Assembly: GCA_009929855.1 (NCBI GenBank) | Contig: RZZN01000028.1 | Span: 1 to 53,669, forward strand | Direction of reading: 5' to 3' | Origin: Gammaproteobacteria bacterium | Lineage (GTDB): Bacteria > Pseudomonadota > Gammaproteobacteria > Chromatiales > Chromatiaceae | Length of the DNA: 53,669 nt | Notes under the pieces: model-generated | What the model was told of the DNA's origin: nothing | Databases searched by the model: none | Seen by the model: the letters and a program-made list of their open reading frames with translations, nothing else | Translations under genes and position numbers: made by a program | Shown: piece after piece, positions 22,364 to 31,051 of the stretch | Position numbering within the stretch: position 1 is the first letter of the stretch | Layout: each line of letters starts with the position of its first letter

Positions 22364-22717
22364 ATGATGCGTCCTTTAATCCCCTCACTCGCCTTTGCGA
22401 CCGTCCTGATCACCGGCACCGCGCCGGCCTGGTCGGCTGACCGTGCAGTCATGGAAGGTGAACAATTATTCAGCTATCACGGCTGTGTCAACTGTCACGG
22501 TGCCTCCGGTTCGGATCCCACCAGCAAGCTGGTGCCAAAGATCGGTGGACTGGAGGCCGGCGAGATCATGGAGAAATCCAGAAAGATCCTCAAAGGCGAG
22601 ACCACCTCCGAGGAGGCCAAGCTGATGAAATCAGCCATCGCCTATAGCCAATCCTGCGACGCGCCGCCCACTGACGCCGAGCTGCAAAAGATCGCGACCT
22701 GGCTGGCGACACAGTAG
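22364..22717 (+). CDS. Monohaem c-type cytochrome
   Basis: The protein has 117 residues. A Sec signal peptide (PSLAFATVLITGTAPAWSA) precedes one haem motif, CVNCH, near residue 43. Downstream Met residues could provide the sixth ligand. I choose ATG 22364 because AAGGAG ends 8 bases before it; the ATG at 22358 is only 2 bases away, too close. Its TAG overlaps the GTG of the next gene by one base, so the two cytochromes are co-translated. It is probably a periplasmic electron carrier for the dihaem protein. Confidence 0.88.
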   Translation: MMRPLIPSLAFATVLITGTAPAWSADRAVMEGEQLFSYHGCVNCHGASGSDPTSKLVPKIGGLEAGEIMEKSRKILKGETTSEEAKLMKSAIAYSQSCDAPPTDAELQKIATWLATQ

Positions 22718-23331
22718 TGATCGGACGGATCGGCCGGTGCGGGCTCCGACCTCGGGTTGGGCGCCTGGCCCCGGCCTGGTTGCTCTGGTGTTGCGGCCTT
22801 GCGCCCGCACTGGCGGCATCCACCTCGGACCGACTCTTGGCCGAAAACTGCAACGGCTGCCATGGGACCAACGGGGTGAGCGCTGGGCCGACCATCCCGA
22901 GCTTTGCCGGCTTCGATCGCCAGTATCTGATCCGCATCCTCCAAGACTATCGCGATGGCGAGCGGACCCCGACCATCATGGACCGGATCATGCGGGGTTA
23001 TTCAGGCCCTGAGATTCGCCGCATCGCCACCTATTTCGCGGCGCAACCCTGGATCGGCGCGGCCGTCGTCACCGATCCCCGGATCCAGGCCACAGGCGAG
23101 CAGATCCATGACCAAGTCTGCGCCGAGTGTCATGAGCAGCAGGGTCGTCATCAAGATCGGGATACCCCGCGTATCGCCGGTCAATGGCCCGATTATCTGG
23201 TGCTCCAGATGCAGACCTATCGTGACCGACCCGAGGCCATGCCGCAGCCAACCAAGATGCTCGATGCCATGGCCGAATTGTCTGATGACGAGATCCAGGC
23301 ACTCGCTTGGTTTTACGCCGCCCAGCCTTGA
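22717..23331 (+). CDS. Dihaem cytochrome c resembling FccA (sulfide dehydrogenase haem subunit)
   Basis: The protein has 204 residues, with a signal peptide ending near ALA-AS and two haem motifs, CNGCH and CAECH, in two cytochrome domains. The segments NCNGCHGTNGVSAGP, IMDRIMRGYS and IAGQWPDYL follow the layout of the FccA subunit of flavocytochrome c. No flavoprotein FccB gene is adjacent, so it may serve another redox partner. Start is GTG 22717, overlapping the previous stop. The two haem domains also resemble cytochrome c4, the main alternative. Confidence 0.85.
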   Translation: MIGRIGRCGLRPRVGRLAPAWLLWCCGLAPALAASTSDRLLAENCNGCHGTNGVSAGPTIPSFAGFDRQYLIRILQDYRDGERTPTIMDRIMRGYSGPEIRRIATYFAAQPWIGAAVVTDPRIQATGEQIHDQVCAECHEQQGRHQDRDTPRIAGQWPDYLVLQMQTYRDRPEAMPQPTKMLDAMAELSDDEIQALAWFYAAQP

Positions 23332-23461
23332 GTGCCGGGTTGCTCACCCGTCTTGCCCTGCCCACTGACGCCCGAGGATCCAGCGGCGTCTCTCCGACGA
23401 CTGGATGGCGACCCTGAGGATCAGTCACGTCAGTCGTGATCGCGACCCAGAGGTGCCCAGC

Positions 23462-24217
23462 ATGACCACGATAACCCGATTCTTGTCTGGACTCGGTCTC
23501 CTGCTGATGCTCGTTTGCGCCGGATCAGTCTCCTGGGCCGAGACCGGCTCCGATCCGGCCGAGCTCAGCACGGAGGAGCTGGAACTCGAGCGCCAGCGCC
23601 TGCTGGAGGCCATGCGACAGGCACAGTCACCCGTACGCGACCTCGACCTCGACTTCCAGATCGAGGGCTTACCCGCGCTCGGCTCGACTGACGCCCCGCT
23701 CGTCCTGATCGAGCTGGCCGACTATCAATGCGGTTTTTGTCGCAGACACCACCAGATGGTCATGCCCGAGATCGTCCGCGACTATGTCGAGACGGGTCGA
23801 CTCAGGGCCGTGTTCGTCGAGTTCCCGGTCGAGCAGAAACATCCACAGGCCATCGCGGCGGCCAACGCGGCGCGTTGCGCACAGGATCAAGGACGCTATT
23901 GGGAGATGCGCCATCGTCTCTACGAGCATCCGTTCGCGCTCGACCCGGCGGGTTTCAGCGCGCAGGCCGATGCCATCGGCTTGGACCGAGCCTCTTTCGA
24001 CGCCTGCGTGCGCGATGCCGTGCATGAGCCGGCGATTCGGGCCGGCCTCACCCAAGCGCACACGCTGATGGTGCGCGGAACCCCGACCTTCTTGTTGGGT
24101 TGGTCGGTTGAGGGTGAAGAGCGGGTGCGACTGACGCGCCGCATCAACGGCGCCCAACCCTACGCGCTCTTTCAGGGCGAGATCGACACCTTGCTGAACG
24201 CTCGCTCCGCTTTGTGA
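23462..24217 (+). CDS. DsbA-family thiol-disulfide oxidoreductase
   Basis: The protein has 251 residues. A signal peptide (FLSGLGLLLMLVCAGSVSWA) is followed by a charged helical segment and a thioredoxin-like domain with the active site CGFC at C90-C93 and the cis-Pro region RGTPTF. It sits in the periplasm. It follows the two cytochrome genes by 130 bases and may reduce or protect their haem-binding cysteines, though a general oxidase role is equally possible. AGAGGTG precedes the ATG. Confidence 0.88.
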   Translation: MTTITRFLSGLGLLLMLVCAGSVSWAETGSDPAELSTEELELERQRLLEAMRQAQSPVRDLDLDFQIEGLPALGSTDAPLVLIELADYQCGFCRRHHQMVMPEIVRDYVETGRLRAVFVEFPVEQKHPQAIAAANAARCAQDQGRYWEMRHRLYEHPFALDPAGFSAQADAIGLDRASFDACVRDAVHEPAIRAGLTQAHTLMVRGTPTFLLGWSVEGEERVRLTRRINGAQPYALFQGEIDTLLNARSAL

Positions 24218-24431
24218 CTTTGTTTCAGCCAAATCGGCAGGGTCCTGGTCGCTGACCGCGGCCACCCCAGGATGCCGGATTCCTCCGGCCCCGGGCACGC
24301 GTGAGCCACTCACCAGAGCCCGCCATTGCATTCGAGACTCGCCTCAGCACGCTCGATGAGATGACCGGCGCTTGCCTGCTGCCCGGCAAATGATTGCCCG
24401 ATCACCTATCCTTGAAGCCAAGGAGGGCATC

Positions 24432-25412
24432 ATGCCAAGTCCAGTCTTGCTCATTCCGATCCTGCTCTGGACCCTGCTCACCACCCCGGGCGCGGTGCCG
24501 GCGGCGGATGGCACGCTCGCCCGTGTGGGTCTGCTGGTGCTGGATGAGCGCGAGTGTGGCAATGAGCCCTTGCGAGCCGGTCTGCGTGCACTGGGTCATC
24601 GGGAGGGCCTGAATCTGCGTATCGACTGCCGGCATGGCGGCGGACACTACGAGGGTCTCGCGCCCGCGGCGGTCGCGCTGGTGCGGGCCAGGCCCGCGGT
24701 GATCGTGGCCCTGACCCATCCCACCGCCGCGGCGGCTCAGCAGGCGACCAGCCAGATCCCGATCGTCTTCATCGCGGCCGGCGACCCGGTGCTCGCCGGC
24801 TTCGCCCTGAGTCTGGCGCGACCAGGGCGCAACATGACCGGCTTCACCTGCTATGCCGGCGGACTGAACGGCAAGCGTCTCGAGCTGCTGCAGGCCATGG
24901 CGCCTGGGCATCGGCGCGTCGCCGTGCTCTCCAGCCCTGTGATGTCGAGATCCTTCAACGCGACCTATGTCCGCGACCTGCGGCGCGCCGCGGACCAGCT
25001 CGGGTTGGAGATCGCGCTCTTCGAAGCGAGCGGCGAGCAAGACCTCGAGGGGGCCTTCGCCGCCATGGTCGATTGGGGCGCGGATGCGCTCTATCTCTTG
25101 CCGACCGTCGTCTTCGCCTATGAGGCCCAGGCGATCGCCGACCTGGCCAAGTGGCATGGTCTGCCGACCATGCACTGGTACAAGCCGTTCGTGACCAGGG
25201 GCGGACTCATGGCCTATGGCGTCGACTACCCGGCGCTGCAGCGCCGCGCCGCGGTCTATGTCGACAAGATCCTCGCCGGCAGCGCCCCGGCCGAGCTACC
25301 GATCGAGCAGCCCACCCATTATGACCTGGTGGTCAATGCCGAGACGGCGCGCGAGCTGGGGCTCGCGATTCCATTGTCCATCGCCTTGCGTGCCGCGCGC
25401 ATCCTCGAATGA
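24432..25412 (+). CDS. TrpX-like periplasmic binding protein (ABC_sub_bind family)
   Basis: The protein has 326 residues. A signal peptide (VLLIPILLWTLLTTPGAVPA) precedes a two-lobed binding fold typical of the ABC_sub_bind family: IVALTHPTAAAAQQAT, PIVFIAAGDPV, GRNMTGFT and LELLQAMAP. AAGGAGG lies just upstream of the ATG. No permease or ATPase gene accompanies it. Instead its stop overlaps the start of a hybrid kinase by four bases (ATGA), which suggests it delivers a ligand signal to that kinase. Confidence 0.9.
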   Translation: MPSPVLLIPILLWTLLTTPGAVPAADGTLARVGLLVLDERECGNEPLRAGLRALGHREGLNLRIDCRHGGGHYEGLAPAAVALVRARPAVIVALTHPTAAAAQQATSQIPIVFIAAGDPVLAGFALSLARPGRNMTGFTCYAGGLNGKRLELLQAMAPGHRRVAVLSSPVMSRSFNATYVRDLRRAADQLGLEIALFEASGEQDLEGAFAAMVDWGADALYLLPTVVFAYEAQAIADLAKWHGLPTMHWYKPFVTRGGLMAYGVDYPALQRRAAVYVDKILAGSAPAELPIEQPTHYDLVVNAETARELGLAIPLSIALRAARILE

Positions 25413-27736
25413 TCAAGGCAGCGCGGGGACTCCTGCCAAGACACTCGCTGTTTTGGAAATATTTCATCGATGTCTTCCTGCTCGTGGGCTGCGCGCTGCT
25501 CGCGAGCGAGGCGATCCGTGTCTATTTCGCATCCCAGGAGACCGCGGCGGCGGTACTCGCGCTGCAGCGCGAGAAGGCGCTGGCCGCGGCGGCACGCATC
25601 GAGCAGTTCGTCACCGATATCGAGCGCCAGATCGGTTGGACCAGCCTCCCGCACGCGAGCAATGACGACGTCCTCGCCGAGCGCCAGCTCGATCTCATCA
25701 AGCTGCTGCGCCAGGTCCCGGCGATCACCGAGGCCAGCTGGCTGGATGCGCGCGGACACGAGCAGGTGCGCGTCTCGCGTCTGCGCATGGATCAGCTCGG
25801 CCAGGATCACGACCGCTCGGACGAGCCGGCGTTTCGGGTCGCGGCCGCCGGGCAGACCTATCTGGGCCCGGTCTATCATGAGCACGAGACCGAGCCCTTT
25901 ATGCGGATCGCGGTGCCGAGCCTGCTGCGATCGGAGGGCGTCACGCTGGCCGAGGTCAATCTCAAGCTGGTCTGGGATCTGGTCTCGCGGATCCGGGTCG
26001 GCAAGAGCGGCTATGCCTATGTGGTGGATCGGCGCGGCCAGCTGGTCTCACACCCAGATATCAGTCGTGTCCTCGGCAAGAGCGATCTCTCCGACCTCCC
26101 GCAGGTCAGCGCGGCCTTGGCGTCTCGCCCCGAGCCGCACGCGGAACCCTGCGACTCGGTCGTGGGACAGGACCCGAGCGGCAGCGCGGTGCTGGCCACC
26201 CATGCCTCCATCCCCCGCCTGGACTGGCTGGTCTTCGTGGAGCAGCCGCTCGCCGAGGCCCATGCCCCGCTGTACGCGGCGCTGCGGCGCACGGCGATCC
26301 TGCTGCTGATCGCGCTCGCACTCACCCTGCTGGTCAGCCTGGCGCTGGCCAGACACATGGCCAAGCCGATTCGGGTCTTGCAGCAAGGCGCGGCGCGGAT
26401 GGGGGCCGGTGAGCTCGATCAGCCGATCCAGGTGCCGACCGGCGATGAGCTCCAGACCCTCGCCGAGGAGCTCAACCGCATGGCCGAGCGACTGCGCGAG
26501 TCCTATGCGGATCTCGAGCGCAAGGTGGCTGAGCGCACCCGTGAGCTCGAGCTCGCCAACCAGTCACGGGCGCGCTTCCTGCGTGCCGCCAGTCACGACC
26601 TGCGCCAGCCGATGCATGCGCTGGGTCTATTCGTGGCGCAACTGACACAGCGGGCCAGCGCGCCCGAGACCCGGCGGATCGCGGCCCAGGCCGAGGTCGC
26701 GGTGGCCTCGCTGCAAGACCTGCTGGATGCCATCCTGGACATTTCGCGTCTGGATGCCGGGGTCGTCGCGCCCGAGATCAGCGACTTCTGTGTCGACGCA
26801 CTGCTCGAGCGGGTGGCGACCAGCTTTGCGCCGAGCGCGGTGGAGAAGGGTCTGCGTCTGCACCTAGTGCCCAGCCGGCTGTGCGTGCGCAGCGATCCGC
26901 TGCTGTTGGAGCGGATCCTGCTGAACCTCACCGCCAATGCGGTGCGCTATACCCAGCGGGGCGGGATCGCCATCGGCTGTCGACGCCGCGGCCAACAGGT
27001 CCGCGTCCTGGTCTGTGATACTGGGATCGGGATCACGCCCGCGCAGCAAGAGAGCATCTTCGATGAGTTCTACCAGGCCGCCAACCCGGAGCATGACCGT
27101 CGTCAGGGGCTGGGGCTGGGTCTGGCCATCGCCAAGCGTCTGGCACGCCTGCTGGGCGGTGACATCCAGCTGCGCTCGCGACCTGGCCGGGGCTCGGTCT
27201 TCGCGGTCGAGGTCCCGCGCGGTCACTGCCTGCCAGGACCGCCACCCGCGCGGGCGGCGATCGGACCGACCAATGCACTTCTTGGCACGCTGGTCTTGGT
27301 CGTCGATGACGACCTGCTGGTGCGTGATGCGCTGCAGGGCCTGTTGAGCCAATGGGGCTGCGAGGTCGCGGTCGCGGCGACGGCTGAAGAGGCCAGCGCA
27401 CTGCTCGCCGCCAGCGACCGCCTGCCCGACGCGTTGCTCTGCGACTACCGTCTGACCGGCGAAGAGACCGGCCTCATGGTCATCCAGCGGCTCCATGCCG
27501 AGGCCGGCATCAGCATCCCCACGGCCCTGATCAGCGGCGACAGCACGCCTGAATCACTGCGCGAGATCAAGGCGAGCGGCTATCCACTCTTGCCCAAACC
27601 GGTCGCGCCGGCCCGGCTCCGCGCACTGCTCGAGCATCTGGTGGCGTCGCCGACACACTCCCCAGTTGATTCACCCGTGGGTGCAACCTCAGCCGCGAAA
27701 TCTTGCGACGCCGACGGCGCTGAACAGGTTGGCTGA
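25409..27736 (+). CDS. Hybrid histidine kinase with dCache-like sensor and receiver
   Basis: The protein has 775 residues. TM1 lies near 18-35 and a large periplasmic sensor (about 45-285, with YAYVVDRRGQLVSHPD as in Cache domains) is followed by TM2 near 297-315 and HAMP. HisKA carries H396 in ASHDLRQPMHALG, the variant typical of this kinase group, then HATPase ([12 protein letters not shown]) and a C-terminal receiver (VVDDDLLVRD and LLCDYRLTGEE). It overlaps the binding-protein gene, so it is probably controlled by it. The regulator at 28153-28851 is the nearest candidate output. Confidence 0.92.
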   Translation: MIKAARGLLPRHSLFWKYFIDVFLLVGCALLASEAIRVYFASQETAAAVLALQREKALAAAARIEQFVTDIERQIGWTSLPHASNDDVLAERQLDLIKLLRQVPAITEASWLDARGHEQVRVSRLRMDQLGQDHDRSDEPAFRVAAAGQTYLGPVYHEHETEPFMRIAVPSLLRSEGVTLAEVNLKLVWDLVSRIRVGKSGYAYVVDRRGQLVSHPDISRVLGKSDLSDLPQVSAALASRPEPHAEPCDSVVGQDPSGSAVLATHASIPRLDWLVFVEQPLAEAHAPLYAALRRTAILLLIALALTLLVSLALARHMAKPIRVLQQGAARMGAGELDQPIQVPTGDELQTLAEELNRMAERLRESYADLERKVAERTRELELANQSRARFLRAASHDLRQPMHALGLFVAQLTQRASAPETRRIAAQAEVAVASLQDLLDAILDISRLDAGVVAPEISDFCVDALLERVATSFAPSAVEKGLRLHLVPSRLCVRSDPLLLERILLNLTANAVRYTQRGGIAIGCRRRGQQVRVLVCDTGIGITPAQQESIFDEFYQAANPEHDRRQGLGLGLAIAKRLARLLGGDIQLRSRPGRGSVFAVEVPRGHCLPGPPPARAAIGPTNALLGTLVLVVDDDLLVRDALQGLLSQWGCEVAVAATAEEASALLAASDRLPDALLCDYRLTGEETGLMVIQRLHAEAGISIPTALISGDSTPESLREIKASGYPLLPKPVAPARLRALLEHLVASPTHSPVDSPVGATSAAKSCDADGAEQVG

Positions 27737-27884
27737 ACCTGCGCACTGATTCATGATCAAACCATCGAGCAGCCACGCATTCGCGACCTCGCTCGAGGAA
27801 CCCGGGACAGCGTCGCGCCAACTTGTGATCACTGACCTCGCTCGTTAAGCTCTTGACATCCTCTTGACCGCCCCGAGCACGACC

Positions 27885-28100
27885 ATGGCCCTGGCACAGG
27901 AAGACCTCGACTACATCAAGGCCCATCTTGGCACTTGGCTCGCCGAGCAATCGCTGGCCCGTCCGCCGGTCGTCTACGAGATCGAGCTGCGTGAGCGGAT
28001 GGTGCGGGTGGAGGAGGAGCTGCGCCATCAGCGCGAGCTGATCAAGGCCATGCTCGAGCAGATGGAGAAACGCTTCGAAGCCGTGGACAAACCCAACTGA
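27885..28100 (+). CDS. Small coiled-coil protein
   Basis: The protein has 71 residues from the ATG at 27885; a TTG start at 27864 would add seven. It has no signal or membrane segment. Residues about 32-65 form a heptad-like helix (RMVRVEEELRHQRELIKAML, then QMEKRFEAV). I recall similar short proteins as recurrent in Chromatiaceae genomes, function unknown. It converges on the LuxR-type regulator gene, with an octamer repeat between them. Confidence 0.65.
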   Translation: MALAQEDLDYIKAHLGTWLAEQSLARPPVVYEIELRERMVRVEEELRHQRELIKAMLEQMEKRFEAVDKPN

Positions 28101-28109
28101 TTGAAAAAT

Positions 28110-28133
28110 CTTTGCGTCTTTGTGCCTTTGCGT
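28110..28133 (+). repeat. Three tandem octamers (CTTTGCGT-like)
   Basis: CTTTGCGT, CTTTGTGC and CTTTGCGT follow each other directly between two convergent genes. The first and third units are identical and the middle one differs at two positions. I recall similar CTTTGCGTCTTTG runs as dispersed repeats in cyanobacterial and proteobacterial genomes. Confidence 0.55.
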
Positions 28134-28152
28134 GAAAGCTGCTTTTTTTGGA

Positions 28153-28851
28153 TCAGTGCCCGCGCGGCGCCTCCCCGGTGGCGGCCTGCATGGGCTCATC
28201 CAGCCGCAGCCCAAGTTCATTGATCCTGACCACCGCCTGGGTGCGGGTCCTCACATCGAGCGCCTTGAGGATGGCACTGACATGGATCTTCACCGTGGGC
28301 TCGGCCAGACCCAGCTTGCGGCAGATCTCTTTGTTGGACCGACCCTGCGCAAGATGGACCAGCACCTCGCGCTGACGCTCGGTCAGGCCCAGATCGGTGA
28401 CCGACAGCGGTGCGCGGGTCGAGCCTGTGCTGGCCAGCGCGTCTCGATCGAGAGCGGGGGCGATCAGCTCGGGCGGCAGATAACGCCCGCCCGCCAGGAT
28501 CAGGCGCAATGCGTTGAGCATCACTGCATGGGAGGATGACTTGGGAATGAACCCCAAGGCGCCGCCGGCCAGCACGGCCCGGACGGTCTTCACATCGTCC
28601 AATCCAGACAAGACCACCACCGGCAGCATCGGATAGTCCCGACGGATCGCCTCGAAGAGCTCGAGCCCTCGCACGCTCGGCAGACAGAGATCGAGCAGGA
28701 TCAGATCGAGATCGGCGTCCTCGGCCAGGCATCGTCTCACGGCCAAACCATCCGCGGCCTCTCGCAGCACCAGGCCAGTGTCGAGCTCGCGGAGCACCTG
28801 ACCGAGCGCCTCGCGCAGCAGCGGGTGATCGTCGGCAACCAGCACCTTCAT
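28153..28851 (-). CDS. NarL/LuxR-family response regulator
   Basis: The protein has 232 residues. Receiver landmarks are VADDH, ILLDLCLPSVRG and the Lys in IPKSS; the HTH region is LTERQREVLVHLAQGRSNKE with PTVKIHVSAILKAL. The ATG at 28851 has an AGGAGGTG site about 7 bases upstream, better than the start six codons earlier. The receiver and HTH resemble those at 21356-22087, so the two regulators may be paralogues. It is probably the output of the hybrid kinase at 25409. Confidence 0.92.
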   Translation of the reverse strand: MKVLVADDHPLLREALGQVLRELDTGLVLREAADGLAVRRCLAEDADLDLILLDLCLPSVRGLELFEAIRRDYPMLPVVVLSGLDDVKTVRAVLAGGALGFIPKSSSHAVMLNALRLILAGGRYLPPELIAPALDRDALASTGSTRAPLSVTDLGLTERQREVLVHLAQGRSNKEICRKLGLAEPTVKIHVSAILKALDVRTRTQAVVRINELGLRLDEPMQAATGEAPRGH

Positions 28852-29180
28852 CGCGCCACACCTCCTCACTGACTCCCCAGACAGTCGCTCGGGCGGTGCC
28901 TCACCGGAGCGCTCGCGCCGAAGCAGCTGGCCTTGCCCAAGAGGATGCGCATCAGGTCGTGTCTGGTCGCCGAGCCGTCCAAGAAATCATTGCACGGAGA
29001 ATGACTTAGAAGCGACGAGCTTGGTCAGTAAGACCTTGGTACTAGGACGTCGGTGTGATAACCCTCGGTCGGCGCATGGTCCAGACTGTCATCAAGGGTG
29101 GAAGCGACGAGCCCGCGCCATCCGCTCCAAATCCCAAGCTGGCTCGCTATCGATCCAAGTATAGGAGAGAGGACACTGAC
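28852..29180. other. Divergent intergenic region
   Basis: About 330 bases between a regulator gene and a small secreted-protein gene. No gene, RNA or clear promoter was recognised. A TATAGG-like element near 29160 lies too close to the start to serve confidently. Confidence 0.4.
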
Positions 29181-29429
29181 ATGAAGACCAAGCTGATCAT
29201 CACCATCAACGCCATCCTGTTTGCCGTGGCCTGGAGCGCGCTCGCCAGCCCGGCGATCGACCCGAACCGACTCGAGCCCTGTATCAACGGACAGGTCTCG
29301 GCTTCAGGGCTGTATCCCACGCAAGCCGAGGAGGATGCCGCGCTTGCCGAGGCCAAACGACAGACAGCTGGCTTGCAAGAGAAGGTCTCGGCGGCTCAGC
29401 GCTTGATCAACCTCAGTGCCGTCCAGTGA
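29181..29429 (+). CDS. Small secreted hypothetical protein
   Basis: The protein has 82 residues, with a clear Sec signal peptide (MKTKLIITINAILFAVAWSA, cleavage near ALAS-PA). The mature part has a single Cys and a charged C-terminal helix (EEDAALAEAKRQTAGL). GGAGAGAGGA lies upstream of the ATG. No family is recognised. It converges on another secreted-protein gene with a GC-rich hairpin between. Confidence 0.65.
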   Translation: MKTKLIITINAILFAVAWSALASPAIDPNRLEPCINGQVSASGLYPTQAEEDAALAEAKRQTAGLQEKVSAAQRLINLSAVQ

Positions 29430-29446
29430 GGGCTGGAGTGGGTCTT

Positions 29447-29463
29447 CCGGGGCGCGGCCCCGG
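29447..29463. terminator. GC-rich hairpin between convergent genes
   Basis: CCGGGGC (29447-29453), loop GCG, GCCCCGG (29457-29463): a perfect 7-bp stem. There is no U-tract on either strand, so it would be an atypical terminator serving both genes. Confidence 0.4.
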
Positions 29464-29485
29464 GGCCCGCACCCCTCGCTGGTGT

Positions 29486-29956
29486 CTACTCGGCATCGAG
29501 CAGACGATAGCTGATCACACTGGCCGCGGGATCGGCACGGTAACCTTCGCCGTTCAACAGAGTCCAGGTCGCCGGCTCCGGGCCCTCCTGTACCTCGTCC
29601 TCGACGATCTGGGAGATCATGACCGCCTCATCGACGCCAGCAGCGATTGACACCTGCAAGCCCTCGATACTCCCGTCAGCTCGCTTGAGGACTTCGACTT
29701 GGGTCAGTCCCCGACCACCGTCGACGTTGTAGTCGATGTCTCCGGGGATCGGATCGCCATCATCGGTGAGCTCGATCAGCACGCTCAGGCCGGCGGCGGG
29801 CGTGGGCTGGCTCAGCGCGAACGTCCAGACCAGTTGACTGCCTTCTTCAACATCCAAGGGCTGCGAGCTGAGGCTGACGACGACTGCATCCTGGGCGGCG
29901 ACCGTCGCGGCGGCGAACATCGCCAATGAACTGACGAGCGCTCGGCTTTTCTTCAT
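29486..29956 (-). CDS. Secreted beta-rich hypothetical protein
   Basis: The protein has 156 residues. The signal peptide (MKKSRALVSSLAMFAAATVA, cleavage near AAQ-DA) is followed by beta-type sequence: VEEGSQLVWTFALSQPTPA, IELTDDGDP and GDIDYNVDGG, reminiscent of Calx-beta or cadherin-like domains, but too short to assign firmly. The ATG at 29956 follows AGAGGT. Likely periplasmic or outer-surface. Confidence 0.6.
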   Translation of the reverse strand: MKKSRALVSSLAMFAAATVAAQDAVVVSLSSQPLDVEEGSQLVWTFALSQPTPAAGLSVLIELTDDGDPIPGDIDYNVDGGRGLTQVEVLKRADGSIEGLQVSIAAGVDEAVMISQIVEDEVQEGPEPATWTLLNGEGYRADPAASVISYRLLDAE

Positions 29957-30315
29957 GGCGTGACCTCTCATGACTCGGGTCGTTCAGGTGCGTGATCCAG
30001 GGACGGTGACCAGATCAATGATTCACGAAACCCTCCCCATGCTGGGATGGGGCGCGGATGTTGTCAAGAAAGCGCCTTGCGTTGGGACAACTTCGCAGCC
30101 GACATGCACCAAGGCATGCGTGACTCGGGATCTAAGGAGAAGGCGAGTCAGTCTTTGGTCAGATCAGACGCCGTCCCTGTGATCCGCTGCCCCAGCGTCC
30201 AGTGTCGGGACGGGCGCTGAAGTAGCGAATCGGCGGAAGCCGTCGAAAGCAGCAACCGTCTGACTGCGCGTGATCCTCGCTGATCAATGCCGAGTCACCG
30301 CGAGTTTCCGCCGTC
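29957..30315. other. Intergenic region, nothing recognised
   Basis: About 360 bases between two minus-strand genes. I found no gene, repeat or RNA. The promoter of the secreted-protein gene is presumably here but not identifiable. Confidence 0.4.
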
Positions 30316-30954
30316 TCAGGTCACGGCCAGACAGATGCGCGGAGCGGCCGTCCTCGAGAGTTGGCGCAGAATGAAATCGGCCACATCCGCGCGGCTGATG
30401 AGGCCGGCCATGAGTCCAGGGTCGGTGCCGCTGCGATAGTCGCCGGTCCGTGGTCCGTCACTGAGCCCGCCTGGACGCACGATGGTCCAGTCCAGGTCGC
30501 TTGACTGGATGAGACGCTCCTGTTCGGTCTTGGCCGCGATGATGGGTTGCAATACCGTATCCATGGCCTGTTGGAACTCGGCACTGACCTGCGCGCGACT
30601 TTCGCCGACGCCCAGTGAGGTCACGGCGATGAGCCGGCGCACGGCGTGGCGCTGCATGGCCTCGATGATGCGTTGCGTGCCGCGCGCCTCGACCGGCTCG
30701 CTGCCGACTCTGGAACCCAACACGCAGATCACGGCCTGCGATCCCTGAACACAGCGACTGGTCGACTCCTGGTCGAGCACATCACCTTGGATGATGGTCA
30801 GCTGGTCGCGTGCATCGAGCTTGGTGGGATCACGGACCAGTGCGGTCACGCTGTGCCCCGCCGCGAGAGCCTGTTCCAGAACCTGTCGGCCGGTCCCGCC
30901 CGTGGCGCCGAAGAGTGCGATCCGCACTGGTGGCTGGATTGTTTCGGTCGTCAT
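30316..30954 (-). CDS. NAD(P)-binding atypical SDR-family protein
   Basis: The protein has 212 residues. The N-terminal dinucleotide-binding motif is FGATGGTGRQV, followed by TALVRDPTKL, IQGDVLD and the closing TIVRPGGLSDGP. This is the SDR_a5/NmrA-like atypical family, which includes NAD(P)H-dependent reductases and redox sensors lacking the usual YxxxK. No membrane segment. The substrate cannot be told from sequence. Confidence 0.85.
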   Translation of the reverse strand: MTTETIQPPVRIALFGATGGTGRQVLEQALAAGHSVTALVRDPTKLDARDQLTIIQGDVLDQESTSRCVQGSQAVICVLGSRVGSEPVEARGTQRIIEAMQRHAVRRLIAVTSLGVGESRAQVSAEFQQAMDTVLQPIIAAKTEQERLIQSSDLDWTIVRPGGLSDGPRTGDYRSGTDPGLMAGLISRADVADFILRQLSRTAAPRICLAVT

Positions 30955-31051
30955 GTCAGGCTCTCCGTCAGGCGGGCCCGCCTCGCGAGTGTCGGCAGCG
31001 CGTGAGCCATTGCGCGGCTGCCACCGTGAGCCAGTCTCCGCGGCGTGTTCT

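Noticed and set aside
23332-23461. Possible fccB flavoprotein remnant after the FccA-like gene
   Set aside because: Only 130 bases separate the genes and no FAD-binding motif is found in any frame.
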